Shown one piece after another: positions 7,970-17,464 of a stretch of DNA of 64,000 nucleotides. The stretch is from an uncultured Bartonella sp. Its GTDB lineage: Bacteria > Pseudomonadota > Alphaproteobacteria > Rhizobiales > Rhizobiaceae. The notes under the pieces were generated by a model. It had not been told where the DNA came from. It saw only the letters and a program-made list of their open reading frames with translations, and did no database searches. The translations under genes were made by a program, and so were the position numbers. Location of the stretch: contig NZ_CALYPR010000001.1 in the NCBI RefSeq assembly GCF_945277285.1, forward strand, positions 496,001 through 560,000, given 5' to 3'. Each line of letters begins with the position of its first letter. Within the stretch, counting starts at the first letter, position 1.

Positions 7970-8704
7970 ATGACTCTATATCCCCAAACTTTGGGAATTA
8001 AAGCGGAAAACATTTCTCTGGATTTTGAAGGGAAAGCGGTTTTTCAAAAGCTGGATTTTACTATTCCGCCAACAGAATTCGTTGGCCTTTTGGGGCAAAG
8101 TGGTATTGGAAAAACCAGTCTTCTGAAGATTATCGCGGGGCTTTTAAAACCTGATAGTGGCAAGATTTCTGGTTCTGATGGTGAAAGTCTCAATGGGCGG
8201 ATCACCTATATGGCACAGCAGGATTTATTATTTCCCTGGCTTAACGTCATCGACAATGTATGTCTGGGATCGAGACTGCGCGGTGAAGCAAAAGATTACA
8301 ACAAAGCTTGCGAACTGCTCGAACAAGTCGGTCTTTCAGTAGTCAAAAACCAGTTGCCCGAAACTTTGTCAGGCGGCATGAGACAAAGAGTGGCCATTGC
8401 CCGTACTCTTTATGAAGATCGTCCTGTGGTTTTGATGGATGAACCTTTCTCGGCGCTTGATGCCGTCACACGTGCAAACATTCAGGAGCTGGCTTTTGAT
8501 CTTCTTCAGAAAAAAACAGTGTTGCTGGTAACCCACGATCCCTCGGAAGCAGCACGATTGTGCCAACGCATATTGGTGCTGAACGGTCAACCGGCAATTT
8601 TTTTACCCGCCATTGTCGTGGAAGGAACACCACCCCGGAATTATGAGGATAAAAACCGCATCGCAAGCGAAACCGCATTAATGCAATTGTTGAAGGGGAT
8701 GTAG
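7970..8704 (+). CDS. thiZ: ABC importer ATPase, ThiZ-like
   Basis: ATP-binding subunit of an ABC importer of the nitrate/sulfonate/taurine/thiamine-pyrimidine class. Walker A is GQSGIGKTS, the signature motif is LSGGMRQRVAIAR, Walker B is PVVLMDEPFSALD, and the switch histidine is in VTHD. I use the ATG at 7970, which has AGGAA nine bases upstream; a TTG at 7928 would add 14 residues without support. The permease and binding-protein genes follow on the same strand, and the binding protein identifies the likely cargo as a thiamine pyrimidine precursor. The assignment to ThiZ rests on that neighbour; the ATPase alone would not tell it from a nitrate or taurine system. Confidence 0.8.
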   Translation: MTLYPQTLGIKAENISLDFEGKAVFQKLDFTIPPTEFVGLLGQSGIGKTSLLKIIAGLLKPDSGKISGSDGESLNGRITYMAQQDLLFPWLNVIDNVCLGSRLRGEAKDYNKACELLEQVGLSVVKNQLPETLSGGMRQRVAIARTLYEDRPVVLMDEPFSALDAVTRANIQELAFDLLQKKTVLLVTHDPSEAARLCQRILVLNGQPAIFLPAIVVEGTPPRNYEDKNRIASETALMQLLKGM

Positions 8705-8711
8705 TGTTTCT

Positions 8712-9473
8712 ATGGATATAAATAAAAAACTTGCAACGTTTTTTCATGGGCTGATCGTCTTTGTAGGCACTCTCGTTTTGTGGTGGGTAATCACCATTGT
8801 ATTCGACTTTAAACGATATATTTTACCCTCCCCCCTTGTTGTAGCCCAATCGCTTTGGGAGGGACGTGCCTATCTCTTCAACAATACACTGATCACAATT
8901 TTTGAAATTATGCTCGGTTTTATTCTGGGAATTGCTGCAGGAATGACCTTGGCGCTTTTGTTGATGTTATCAAAAACATTACAAAAATGGCTCTTGCCGG
9001 TGTTGATTGTCAGCCAATCAATACCGGTTTTTGCTCTTGCACCTATTCTCGTTGTCTGGTTCGGCTATGGCATTCTATCCAAGATTATTGCAGCAATATT
9101 GGTAATCTTCTTTCCCGTTACGACTGCCTTTTTTGATGGATTGCAAAGGACCAACCAAGGCTATCTTGACCTTGCACAAACAATGGGTGCTTCATCATTG
9201 TCAAAACTCATTCATATAAGACTTCTGGCGGCTCTTCCCTCGCTTGGGTCTGGCATTCGTGTAGCTGCAGCAATTGCGCCAATTGGTGCGATTATCGGCG
9301 AATGGGTAGGCTCATCCGGTGGGCTCGGTTATATTATGTTGAATGCCAATGCCCGTCTACAAACGCCAATATGTTTTGCCGCGATATTTATACTTTCACT
9401 CATTGCAATGAGTTTATGGTGTATAACTAATCTTTTCTTGAAGTATATCATTTATTGGAATACGAAATCATAA
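8712..9473 (+). CDS. thiX: ABC importer permease, ThiX-like
   Basis: A 253-residue inner-membrane permease with about six helices and the EAA-type loop that contacts the ATPase (the segment DLAQTMGASSLSKLIHIRLLAALPSLGSGIR, residues ~155-185). It belongs to the BPD transport permease family used by nitrate, sulfonate and HMP/formyl-aminopyrimidine importers. It starts seven bases after the ATPase stop and precedes the binding-protein gene by 32 bases, forming the usual three-gene importer. Substrate assignment comes from the binding protein. Confidence 0.8.
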   Translation: MDINKKLATFFHGLIVFVGTLVLWWVITIVFDFKRYILPSPLVVAQSLWEGRAYLFNNTLITIFEIMLGFILGIAAGMTLALLLMLSKTLQKWLLPVLIVSQSIPVFALAPILVVWFGYGILSKIIAAILVIFFPVTTAFFDGLQRTNQGYLDLAQTMGASSLSKLIHIRLLAALPSLGSGIRVAAAIAPIGAIIGEWVGSSGGLGYIMLNANARLQTPICFAAIFILSLIAMSLWCITNLFLKYIIYWNTKS

Positions 9474-9505
9474 GTTAACTGAATTTTTTTTAATGGGAGT
9501 TTAGG

Positions 9506-10444
9506 GTGTTAAAAAAATTATTATTGTCAATTAGCTTGGTTTTTATTTTATCCAGCGGCTTAAAGGCCAATGAAACGCTTACTGTTGTTCTTGATTGGTA
9601 TCTCAATCCGGACCACGCACCGTTAATTGTTGCCGATGAGATTGGCAGCTTTAAAAAACATGGCCTCGAAGTCAACATTGTCACTCCATCCGATCCCAAT
9701 ATCGGACCGCGTCTGGTGGCAACCAATCAGGCTGACATCGCTCTTTCTTATCAGCAACAACTTTACATCTTCATGGATGAAGAACTGCCATTGATACGGA
9801 TAGGAACACTTATCGAAACGCCGCTCAATACTGTGTTAGCTCTTCCTGATAGTGGTATAAAAACACCCGCTGATCTAAAGGGCAAAAAAGTCGGATTTTC
9901 GGTAAGCAGTATCGAACCGGTCATATTGGGAACAATGCTTGAAAATAGCGGGCTTACAATCAACGACGTCGAGCTTGTCAATGTCAATTTTAATCTCGTA
10001 AGCGGTTTGTTATCGAAAAAGGTGGATGCGGTAATCGGCGGCTATCGCAATGTTGAAGGAAACGAAATACGTGAACAGGGGATAGAACCTGTCATCATGA
10101 AAGTGGAAGATTACGGTGTCCCGCCTTACGATGAACTGATCTTTGTTGCCAGAAATGATCTGCGCAAGCACGAAGCTTACAAAAACTTTCTAGAGGCTAT
10201 TCATGAAGGGCAGCAATATTTAAAAGCCCACCCACAAGAAACATGGGATTATTTTGCTCAGACACATAAGGAACTTGATACCGATTTGAATAAAAAAATA
10301 TGGATGGAAACCGTCTCGCTATTCAGCGAAAATCCTGCTCGTCTCAGCAAGGAGAAGTATATTTCCTACGGCAACTATCTTTATAAAAAAGGTATTGTGA
10401 AAAAAGACTACCCGCTTGATTCTTATGCAACCGAGCTGAAGTAA
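9506..10444 (+). CDS. thiY: Periplasmic thiamine-pyrimidine binding protein, ThiY-like
   Basis: A 312-residue NMT1/THI5-like periplasmic binding protein. The N-terminus has a positively charged start, a hydrophobic core and a likely cleavage after LKA. The mature protein begins with the ThiY-type signature TVVLDWYLNPDHAPLIVA, which marks proteins that bind N-formyl-aminopyrimidine or HMP for thiamine salvage. The start is a GTG at 9506, with GGGAG about 11 bases upstream. It delivers ligand to the permease and ATPase encoded just upstream. No TenA or other salvage gene is visible in the window, so the processing enzymes must be elsewhere. Pyrimidine uptake is well supported by the family; the exact compound is not. 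Confidence 0.82.
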   Translation: MLKKLLLSISLVFILSSGLKANETLTVVLDWYLNPDHAPLIVADEIGSFKKHGLEVNIVTPSDPNIGPRLVATNQADIALSYQQQLYIFMDEELPLIRIGTLIETPLNTVLALPDSGIKTPADLKGKKVGFSVSSIEPVILGTMLENSGLTINDVELVNVNFNLVSGLLSKKVDAVIGGYRNVEGNEIREQGIEPVIMKVEDYGVPPYDELIFVARNDLRKHEAYKNFLEAIHEGQQYLKAHPQETWDYFAQTHKELDTDLNKKIWMETVSLFSENPARLSKEKYISYGNYLYKKGIVKKDYPLDSYATELK

Positions 10445-10463
10445 ACTTTGCAACCAACCTTAA

Positions 10464-10489
10464 GGGCACATCACTTAAAGAATGTGCCC
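10464..10489. terminator. Terminator-like hairpin between convergent genes
   Basis: GGGCACAT at 10464-10471 pairs with ATGTGCCC at 10482-10489. The T-tract is weak. It lies between the thiY stop (+) and the nitrilase stop (-), where a shared terminator is expected. Confidence 0.65.
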
Positions 10490-10512
10490 ATTAAATTGTT
10501 CATTTAAGATTT

Positions 10513-11319
10513 TCAAACGTTGACGACTGTAGAAGAGTTTTTCCTGCCCAAAATAGGGATACGGGCACGGATAGAATCGACAATGCCAAGGTCAATTTCA
10601 GAAACCAGCAGACCGGGTGCGCTATCAAGTCGGGCTCGAACATTTCCCATGGGGTCGACAATGCTGCTTAAACCGATGCCAAGTGGAGCCGTTCCTTTTG
10701 CCGGCTGCCAGGCTTGATCGCAGGCAACAAGCCACGCCTGAGCATCTGCTGCTCGGGCACGAACCAATAAATCCCATTGTTGTGCTTTGCCCGGGCCATC
10801 ACCCCATGATGCCGGAACAATAATCAATCTAGCTTGTGCGTTTCCCAAAGCCGTGAATTGGTCGGCAAAACGCAAATCGTAACAGGTTGCAAAACCTATT
10901 TTTCCAAAAATTGTATCGAGTGCGAGATAAGTGCTTCCTGATTCAACAGTGTCTGATTCTCGAGAACCAAAAGCATCATACAAATGGACCTTATGATAGA
11001 TGGCGTTGGTATTTTTTCCCGTGATCAGCAAAGTATTATGCACACGGTTTTCGGCCGCAGGGTCAAACATTCCCGCCACAATCATCATGTCATGTTTTGC
11101 AGCCTCAGAACGAATGAGCGAAGCAAAGGGGCCGTCGAGAGGTTCTGCTCCATCGTATAATTTTGCCTCAAAAGATATTTGAGCTGCTTCGGGGAAAACC
11201 AATAGATCGACTTTTTGTGCAGCCGCATTATCAACGGCAGTAATAATCTGTTCATTGTTTTTTTGTTTATCAAGGCCACTTTGAATTTGCGCCAATCCGA
11301 TTTTTATGTTTTCACCCAT
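10513..11319 (-). CDS. Nitrilase-superfamily carbon-nitrogen hydrolase
   Basis: A 268-residue amidase of the nitrilase superfamily, of the Nit/omega-amidase size class. The Glu-Lys-Cys triad is visible: Glu in LLVFPEAA (about residue 44), Lys in IYHKVHLYD (about 110), and Cys in FATCYDLRF (about 145). Relatives hydrolyse omega-amides such as alpha-ketoglutaramate, deaminated glutathione or similar small amides in the cytoplasm. The start is supported by GGAG seven to eight bases upstream. It is convergent with the thiamine-precursor importer and divergent from a broken GntR gene. A link to processing of imported amide-bearing pyrimidines is possible but unsupported. Confidence 0.85.
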   Translation of the reverse strand: MGENIKIGLAQIQSGLDKQKNNEQIITAVDNAAAQKVDLLVFPEAAQISFEAKLYDGAEPLDGPFASLIRSEAAKHDMMIVAGMFDPAAENRVHNTLLITGKNTNAIYHKVHLYDAFGSRESDTVESGSTYLALDTIFGKIGFATCYDLRFADQFTALGNAQARLIIVPASWGDGPGKAQQWDLLVRARAADAQAWLVACDQAWQPAKGTAPLGIGLSSIVDPMGNVRARLDSAPGLLVSEIDLGIVDSIRARIPILGRKNSSTVVNV

Positions 11320-11385
11320 TTAAATTCTCCATATACTTCCTAATAATCTAAGCTCATGTATTGTTTAAACGAAAAAAATAGTATT

Positions 11386-11700
11386 ATGGACAAGAAATCC
11401 TCTGGCCGTGAACGTGCCTATTCTTATATCCGTAACACCATTCTGACTGATCCTTCCTCAGTTGGTACGTTTTTGAATGAACGGGAAATTGCCGATACTC
11501 TGGGTATTACTCGTACACCGGTGCGTGAAGCTTTTATAATGCTTGCCAGCGAAGAATTGATTGATCTCAAACCAAACCGTGGCGCATTTGTCGCTCCAAT
11601 GAATATGCAGTTGGTCAATGATCTGTTTCAGGCCCGTGGTGTTGTTGAAACATGGAGTGCGGAGTATTCCGGCAGATACTGAAAATCAAACACTTGCCGA
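11386..11700 (+). pseudogene. Truncated GntR/FadR-type regulator
   Basis: The N-terminal winged-helix domain is intact (NEREIADTLGITRTPVREAFIMLASEELI, with GAFVAP at its end), and the C-terminal ligand domain begins (VNDLFQARGVVETWSAE) but stops after about 15 residues at a TGA near 11680. A normal FadR-type GntR protein is about 220 residues; only about 100 remain. The start is likely the ATG at 11386, preceded by an AT-rich leader divergent from the nitrilase. The reading frame after the break continues into an unrelated dehydrogenase fragment, so a deletion has removed the end of this gene. Confidence 0.75.
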
Positions 11701-12100
11701 GTTAAATCTTGCTTTATCGCTCAACTTGCGATGCGCTATACAATGTATGCAGGCTTTACTCCCATCCATGAAGGACGCAGGATTTGGTCGCATTGTCAAC
11801 ATGCCGTCGCGTGCGGCTCTAGGCAAAGAACTGCGCCTTGCCTATAAAGAAACCGCAGCCGGACTTATCGGTATAACGCGAATTTGGACTCTGAAATCGA
11901 AAAATTTGGTATTACGTTCCATGCCATTGCTCGGGACCGTTTAAAACAGAATTGTTTCAAAAGATAAATCCGGATTATTAACCCAACCAAAGGCTATTTA
12001 TAATTGCGTTCCGGTCAAACGTATCGGCTTGCCAGATAATGTTGCCCATGCCGTTTCCTGTATGCTCGATGAACAAGCAATTTTGTTACAAGTTAAATAA
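11690..12100 (+). pseudogene. Remnant of a short-chain dehydrogenase (SDR)
   Basis: This is the C-terminal two-thirds of an SDR oxidoreductase. Recognisable pieces are LNLRCAIQCMQALLPSMK, then GFGRIVNMPSRAALGKELRLAY, then in a second frame KTELFQKINPDY, and in another IYNCVPVKRIGLPDNVAHAVS to a stop at 12100. The Rossmann N-terminus is missing. The catalytic YxxxK motif has become YKETA, with the lysine lost, and there are at least two frameshifts and an in-frame stop. It is plainly dead. GntR regulators often sit beside SDR genes, so this was probably the neighbour or target of the truncated regulator just upstream. Confidence 0.8.
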
Positions 12101-12782
12101 TTTATATATGTGGCGGTATGAGGGGTTGAGTGGCCGACATTTAATTATATTTATGATATATATTTTTTATTGTTTCGTTTCGTCTATAATTAATATTAAA
12201 ACATTATAAATGTATCTATTTTTTTAATATACATAAATATCACACATTTTTATATATCAAACGATTTTGATATATCTTATGCGCTTCCATCCTTTTTTTA
12301 TAAGCTATGTGATTTGCATTTTAGCTATGCAATTACTTAAGCGGTTTTCTATTAAGATCGGAATTGGTATCGAACCACTTATTATTTTTATCAGTATATA
12401 AGAATTAGCATAGAATTATATTTTGAATATTATTATTTTTGAATAAATTATTTATTAATTTATAAATATATATATCATGAAATAATTATAAATTAGTTTA
12501 CTATATTATAATATAATTAAAATAATTATCTTAAAAATGTAATATATCATACATCATACATTGTAAATTCTGTTTAATTAGTATATATTTTTATTTTAAA
12601 ATAATAATATTCCTTGTATATTCACAATATAAATTGTATAAATAAATAATTTTTAATATCAATATAAATAAACATATTTTTTTCCTAACTATAATTATTT
12701 TTAAAACTTATAAATTTAAATTTCACTTATCAAAAAAATTTTTAATGACGTTCATGATATAAAATCAACAATACAATTATTA
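12101..12782. other. Extremely AT-rich spacer
   Basis: About 680 bases, mostly A and T, with no open frame that has a ribosome site. I see no clear terminator for the minus-strand gene that ends at 12783. Confidence 0.6.
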
Positions 12783-15700
12783 TTAATGTGTATTCTTAGC
12801 GTTAAATGTTTCAAACAATTTCGCCTCAGCTTGACCTTTATTTAATATGAAAAGTGCCGTCTTGCCGTCGGTAAATACTGTATCAACGCCCATTACTGTC
12901 GAACGCTCAATAAAATCTCGATTAACTTCTTTATTTTCAGTGTCATTACGCAAAGAAGCAACAAAATTATTTTCATAAAGGTTAGCGACAATAGTTGCGG
13001 TTTGTTTATTTAAAACATTAACCTTATTTCCATAATAAATTCCCTTAACATCAACTACTACGCCACCATCAAAGTTATTAGATTGTGAAAAAGTTAAATC
13101 AATAAGATGGGTAGCGCCAAGGTTTTGGCGATAATTTTTACGAATACTCATGCGCACACCTAGCTTGCCGTCATTCGTTCTGAATTGAGCAACCAAAGCT
13201 GTTTCATTTAGGGGGTTTTCCGGTGCATGAGGACGCAAAAGCGACCAACTAACGATCCCTTGCATCTTTGTCTGTTTATTTTTTTTGTCGGTTAACAATA
13301 ATAAACCCGGCTCTTGCTTTAGTGTTGTTTCTAGCTGTTCTGCATCCGACGCTTTATCTTGCTCTTTTTGTTCACCTTTGGAATCTATCATTGCTTCTTT
13401 AGCTTGAATGGATTGCTCTATACTGGGCTGTTCAACAGTTGATGACAATGAAGCATCCTTTATATTTTGGTCAACGGGCTTTTCTGAAAGGTCGGATTGT
13501 GGTGTACTCGAGGCTATTTCTCCTGTTGTGTTGTCAAAGGGCAATCGCCTTTCTTTTTGCATTGTATTCTGATAAGTTTCCTCATCTTTAACATTAACAT
13601 CACTTTTGTTATTTTTAGCAGAATTGTCCGTAGCATCGCTTTTAGGCAATAAAGGTTCGCCTTCGTTGGATGATGTTGCATGGTTAATTGCCGCTGTTTT
13701 CGAAGGATCCGTCTTTTCTTCAATTTTTGACGATATCGCAACATCTGGAATTTCGACGCGGTTAAAAACATAAATTCCTACAGATAACACGCATAGGACT
13801 ATAAATCCTGCAGCGATTGATCTCGTCACCCACGAATTAGCTAAAAGTGAACGATGACGCGTGCCCGAAATATTTTTTTTTCTAATGTTATTTAAGTTAT
13901 CCGCATTTGATAATGATATTTTTGGAAATAAATCTTGTTTGATAGGATCAGGTTGTACTTCGTTTAAACCACCGAAAAATTCTGCTCTCTTTTTCTCGAA
14001 TTTTTCTACAGTATCAGATGAAGCAGCCGCTTTGTTTTGCTCACCTTCCTCTTTTCTATCATTATCACTAACTTCGCTTACATTATTATCTTTCACTTCG
14101 TTGATCTGATCAAAAAAGCCAAAAGAATCCGTTTCTTTTTTTGGTGTTGGAGCTTTTTGAGCTGAATCCGGCGCAGATTTTTCTCCACTTATTTTTTTGC
14201 CTGCTGATGACGTTTTTTGTATGAGCGCTGTTATTTCATCAGCATCAGGCTTAGCATTGGAAAATGCATCGGTCTCGGCGTGAAACTTAATGTTCTCATC
14301 ATTATCTTTTTTCTGTTCACGATCATCATTAAACTTTGGAGATTGCAAAGGAGGTTGTTCCATTTGCGGTTTTTGTTCGTTCTCCTGATCACTATGAGCC
14401 AATGGCGGCTCTCCAGCGACACCTATTAGCTGTTCCTTTTTGGATAGCGAACATTGCTTAAGATCATCAACTTCTTTTGGATCCGACCTTAAATCACCAC
14501 AAATTTCAGAAGAAACCGGAACCACCACTTTTTCTACAGTAATTTTACTTGCCATTACATCATTTTTTGGCTGGTTACCGAAGGTCTGCTGGGCTTCATA
14601 CTGACATTGTAACACTTCCTGTTGATATTGCGGTTGTCGTTCAGAAATTTGTGGCTCATTTTTAGCTGGCTTCGGAGTTGATCCAGAAGTTGCCATAACT
14701 ATTGTTTCGCGTTTAAAAACTGTCTCTTGACGGATTTCTTGCGACTGATGCGGCTTCAAACCTGAAGAAATAGGATCTGATGTTAATCGGTTACCGGCGA
14801 TTCTTTGGCCGCCATTAAATGCCCCCCGAGTTGAAGATGAATAGGTCGGTATATCGATATAAAGCGGATAATTATCCACTCGCATTCTCTGATCTCGACT
14901 ATTAGGTAAGCGGTGACGAATGTCATTTGGTCGAGAAGCAAACAATGGTTTTGAAGATGAACCGTTACCTGCTGGCTCTGTTTGTTTTTGTTGTGTTTCT
15001 GATCTGTCAGTTGTTTGACGATTATCGTCCTTAAGTTTGCTTGCAATCAGTGTGTCGTGCTGAAAATCCTGAGGCTCCTGCTTTGCTCGTTCTTGCTGCC
15101 ATCCGGCATCTTTTCCATATAGGCTTTCAGAACTCTTGGCCGCAATATTTTCTACCCGTTCCAGAGATGTATCAGTTGGTGACTTACTTGCAAATTTGTC
15201 GTCATCGGTTTGCATCTGGTTGTTTGCATGAATCTGATCAGCTGTCCGCATGTCGCCTTGATCAATAGGTTTTGAAGGCTTACCAGGCTCATCAACGTCG
15301 TGGAGTACGGGCTCGTTATTATTAGCATTTGCAAGTGCTTCATTGGCTATATCTTTAGAAAGTGCATTGAATTCTTCTTCAAGTCCTTCAATAAGTGGTT
15401 CAATATGGCTTTCATCTCCCTCGTCGCCCTGTTTGCCAACTAAATCCTGAGTCCCGGTCCATGCCGATATATGATCATCGTGTTGAGGTTCTGCAGCAAT
15501 TTCAATATCCACCGGATAAGCTTCCTGGGGCAGGATACTCTTCTTGTTTTCTCCTTCTTGCAGATTGAACGTTGGTATCTCGGCTTGCAACGCGAGCGCT
15601 TCCGGCTCGGCATCGACTTTTTTCAGCAACTCTAGCTTGTTTTGTTCATGCGTCAGCGAGCGCAAATTGGATGGATCAACAGCAACGTCCTGGCGTGTCC

Positions 15701-15986
15701 CAAAATATTCAGGCAAATAAGCATGATATGCGAAATGACAGGTTACGCTATCATCCCTAATCTCAAAAAACTCTGGCTCCAGAACGTAAAAGGCTTCTAC
15801 TTCGCAAATAGCAGCTTCAAGCTGCAACATGTAAGAACGCTGCACAAGTTCAAGCGCGTCCATTTCATCAAGTTTTGATTTAATCGCTGAACGTGCTTTT
15901 TCATAGATATGTTGACGCACTTCTAACGTTGGTTTCAACTTTTGCTTTTCAATTGACTTCTTGAGAAGTTCGGCGATGTTAACCAT
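12783..15986 (-). CDS. Large acidic single-pass membrane protein of unknown function
   Basis: A 1067-residue protein. Residues 1-90 look folded and helical (LLKKSIEKQK, then an acidic stretch). Residues ~100-700 are low-complexity, rich in Glu, Asp, Gln, Lys and Ser, with no recognisable domain and probably disordered. One membrane helix is clear near residues 715-735 (ITRSIAAGFIVLCVLSVGIYVF-like), after a basic flank. A second disordered linker follows, and a folded C-terminal domain covers about residues 910-1065 (from GIVSWSLLRPHAPENP to ALFILNKGQAEAKLFETFN). That order suggests a cytoplasmic N-terminus and a periplasmic C-terminal domain. I do not recognise a family with a proven function. 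It lies downstream of the type I secretion operon on the same strand, but a terminator-like hairpin separates them. Confidence 0.7.
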   Translation of the reverse strand: MVNIAELLKKSIEKQKLKPTLEVRQHIYEKARSAIKSKLDEMDALELVQRSYMLQLEAAICEVEAFYVLEPEFFEIRDDSVTCHFAYHAYLPEYFGTRQDVAVDPSNLRSLTHEQNKLELLKKVDAEPEALALQAEIPTFNLQEGENKKSILPQEAYPVDIEIAAEPQHDDHISAWTGTQDLVGKQGDEGDESHIEPLIEGLEEEFNALSKDIANEALANANNNEPVLHDVDEPGKPSKPIDQGDMRTADQIHANNQMQTDDDKFASKSPTDTSLERVENIAAKSSESLYGKDAGWQQERAKQEPQDFQHDTLIASKLKDDNRQTTDRSETQQKQTEPAGNGSSSKPLFASRPNDIRHRLPNSRDQRMRVDNYPLYIDIPTYSSSTRGAFNGGQRIAGNRLTSDPISSGLKPHQSQEIRQETVFKRETIVMATSGSTPKPAKNEPQISERQPQYQQEVLQCQYEAQQTFGNQPKNDVMASKITVEKVVVPVSSEICGDLRSDPKEVDDLKQCSLSKKEQLIGVAGEPPLAHSDQENEQKPQMEQPPLQSPKFNDDREQKKDNDENIKFHAETDAFSNAKPDADEITALIQKTSSAGKKISGEKSAPDSAQKAPTPKKETDSFGFFDQINEVKDNNVSEVSDNDRKEEGEQNKAAASSDTVEKFEKKRAEFFGGLNEVQPDPIKQDLFPKISLSNADNLNNIRKKNISGTRHRSLLANSWVTRSIAAGFIVLCVLSVGIYVFNRVEIPDVAISSKIEEKTDPSKTAAINHATSSNEGEPLLPKSDATDNSAKNNKSDVNVKDEETYQNTMQKERRLPFDNTTGEIASSTPQSDLSEKPVDQNIKDASLSSTVEQPSIEQSIQAKEAMIDSKGEQKEQDKASDAEQLETTLKQEPGLLLLTDKKNKQTKMQGIVSWSLLRPHAPENPLNETALVAQFRTNDGKLGVRMSIRKNYRQNLGATHLIDLTFSQSNNFDGGVVVDVKGIYYGNKVNVLNKQTATIVANLYENNFVASLRNDTENKEVNRDFIERSTVMGVDTVFTDGKTALFILNKGQAEAKLFETFNAKNTH

Positions 15987-16200
15987 TATTTGAGCGCATT
16001 CCCTCTTACATTTTATAGCACAACATATCTACTAATTACTTAATTAATATACTTATAAATAATTATTAATGTTTTAAAAAAATATTTATATTATTTTTTT
16101 ATTTCATTGAAAAATTAAATAAGAAATTTATCTTTTTGGCTTTGTTTTCTCTTAATTGTTATATAATTTATCTTGCTTGCCAATTGTTAAAAATTAGGGT
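15987..16200. promoter_or_regulatory. AT-rich leader of the 1067-residue protein gene
   Basis: About 210 AT-rich bases between the secretion-operon hairpin and the start at 15986. GAGGGAA lies upstream of that ATG. A promoter is expected here because the hairpin isolates this gene from the secretion operon, but no clear -35/-10 pair stands out. Confidence 0.4.
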
Positions 16201-16238
16201 GGCCCGCTCATCATAGTTAGGGGAACTGAGAGCGGGCC
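16201..16238 (-). terminator. Terminator after the type I secretion operon
   Basis: GGCCCGCTC at 16201-16209 pairs with GAGCGGGCC at 16230-16238. On the minus strand the stem is followed after a few bases by a T-run (about 16190-16195). It lies just past the stop of the membrane-fusion gene. Confidence 0.75.
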
Positions 16239-16294
16239 CGAGATAAAACAGCATATAGAGGGGTTAGTCTATTGCCATTGTTCTACCTCGTTTT

Positions 16295-17464
16295 CTATCG
16301 TTCGCGCAGCGCCTCCTTTGCCCTGTTAAGAGGCTTGATGAGATAGTCCAAAACGGTTTTCTCGCCAGTACTAATTTCGGCTGTCGCGACCATCCCGGGA
16401 ATAATCTGGTGTTTTTTCCCGTCCTTCGTTTCGAGATAACTATGATCAGTCAGAATATAGGCACGATAGTAATAAACTCGCTTATCGACATCATCTTCAA
16501 TCGAATCAGGAGAGACCATTTGTACGTGCCCAGGCAACGTTCCATAAATAGCTGAATCGTATGCGGTAATTTTAATATTGGCGTTTTGATCTTTATGAAT
16601 AAAGGCAATGTCACGTGGATTCAACTTCGCTTCAATAAGAAGCTGGTCTCCTAATGGCACAATCTCCATCAATGTGCCTCCGGGGGCGACAACACCACCG
16701 ATAGTTGTCACGCGGATATCCTTTACAATTCCATTTGTCGGAGAACGAATGATTGTACGGGTCAATTGGTCGGCCAACCCTTCGCGAGCTTTTAAAAGTG
16801 GCTCAAGATCAGCCATTGTCTTTGTATAATCACCTCTGAGCGCTACATAATATTCGTTTTTCGTAGCTGCCAGACGAGAAGAAAGCTCCGCCGCATTTTG
16901 TTGTAGTTTTAATACCTCCACTTCGCTAGCTGCACCGGTTTTCAACAACGGTTTAGCAATTTCCACTTCGTTTTGCGCAAGTTTTAGCTGTTCTGTGAGG
17001 TTAAGAACATTTTCTTTAAAAGCTTGGCGGTTTGTGTAAAAAAGCTCAGTCTCGCGTTCAACCACTTCTTTTTTATTGCGAATTTCGTCGGGATAAACGA
17101 TTTTCTCCTGATTGTTCATTTCCGCGTCGAGCCGTGCTGCCCTCGCCTGAAGGGCAACAATTTTAGCTAAAGTTTCATCAACAGTAGATTTTGCTTTGGC
17201 AGGATCAAGCGAAGCAAGAACTTGCCCTTCTTTAACTTCATCGCCTTCTCTTACCATAAGTTCAGCCAGAATTCCGCCTTCGAGATTCTGAATAATTTGT
17301 CCTTTAGAAGCAGGCATAACTTTACCTTCGCCGATAGCTACTTCATTGAGGACAGCAAAATAAGACCAGACGATAAAAACTCCTATCATAACAATGATGA
17401 TCCACAAGATCATCCGCGCACGCTGTTTGACACCGCGAACTTTGACAAGCGCATCGACGTTCAT
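16295..17464 (-). CDS. Type I secretion membrane-fusion (HlyD/LapC-type) protein
   Basis: A 389-residue periplasmic adaptor. It has a short cytoplasmic N-terminus, one membrane helix (WIIIVMIGVFIVWSYF, residues ~22-40), then the lipoyl half-motif GQIIQNLEGGILAELMVREGDEV, a long coiled-coil hairpin (~residues 95-220), the second lipoyl half near TRTIIRSPTNGIVKDI, and a beta-barrel C-terminus. It bridges the inner-membrane ABC exporter and TolC. The start codon overlaps the ABC gene stop by four bases, so the two proteins are co-translated. It is the last gene of the secretion operon. Cargo should be the giant Ig-repeat protein encoded at the head of this block. Confidence 0.92.
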   Translation of the reverse strand: MNVDALVKVRGVKQRARMILWIIIVMIGVFIVWSYFAVLNEVAIGEGKVMPASKGQIIQNLEGGILAELMVREGDEVKEGQVLASLDPAKAKSTVDETLAKIVALQARAARLDAEMNNQEKIVYPDEIRNKKEVVERETELFYTNRQAFKENVLNLTEQLKLAQNEVEIAKPLLKTGAASEVEVLKLQQNAAELSSRLAATKNEYYVALRGDYTKTMADLEPLLKAREGLADQLTRTIIRSPTNGIVKDIRVTTIGGVVAPGGTLMEIVPLGDQLLIEAKLNPRDIAFIHKDQNANIKITAYDSAIYGTLPGHVQMVSPDSIEDDVDKRVYYYRAYILTDHSYLETKDGKKHQIIPGMVATAEISTGEKTVLDYLIKPLNRAKEALRER

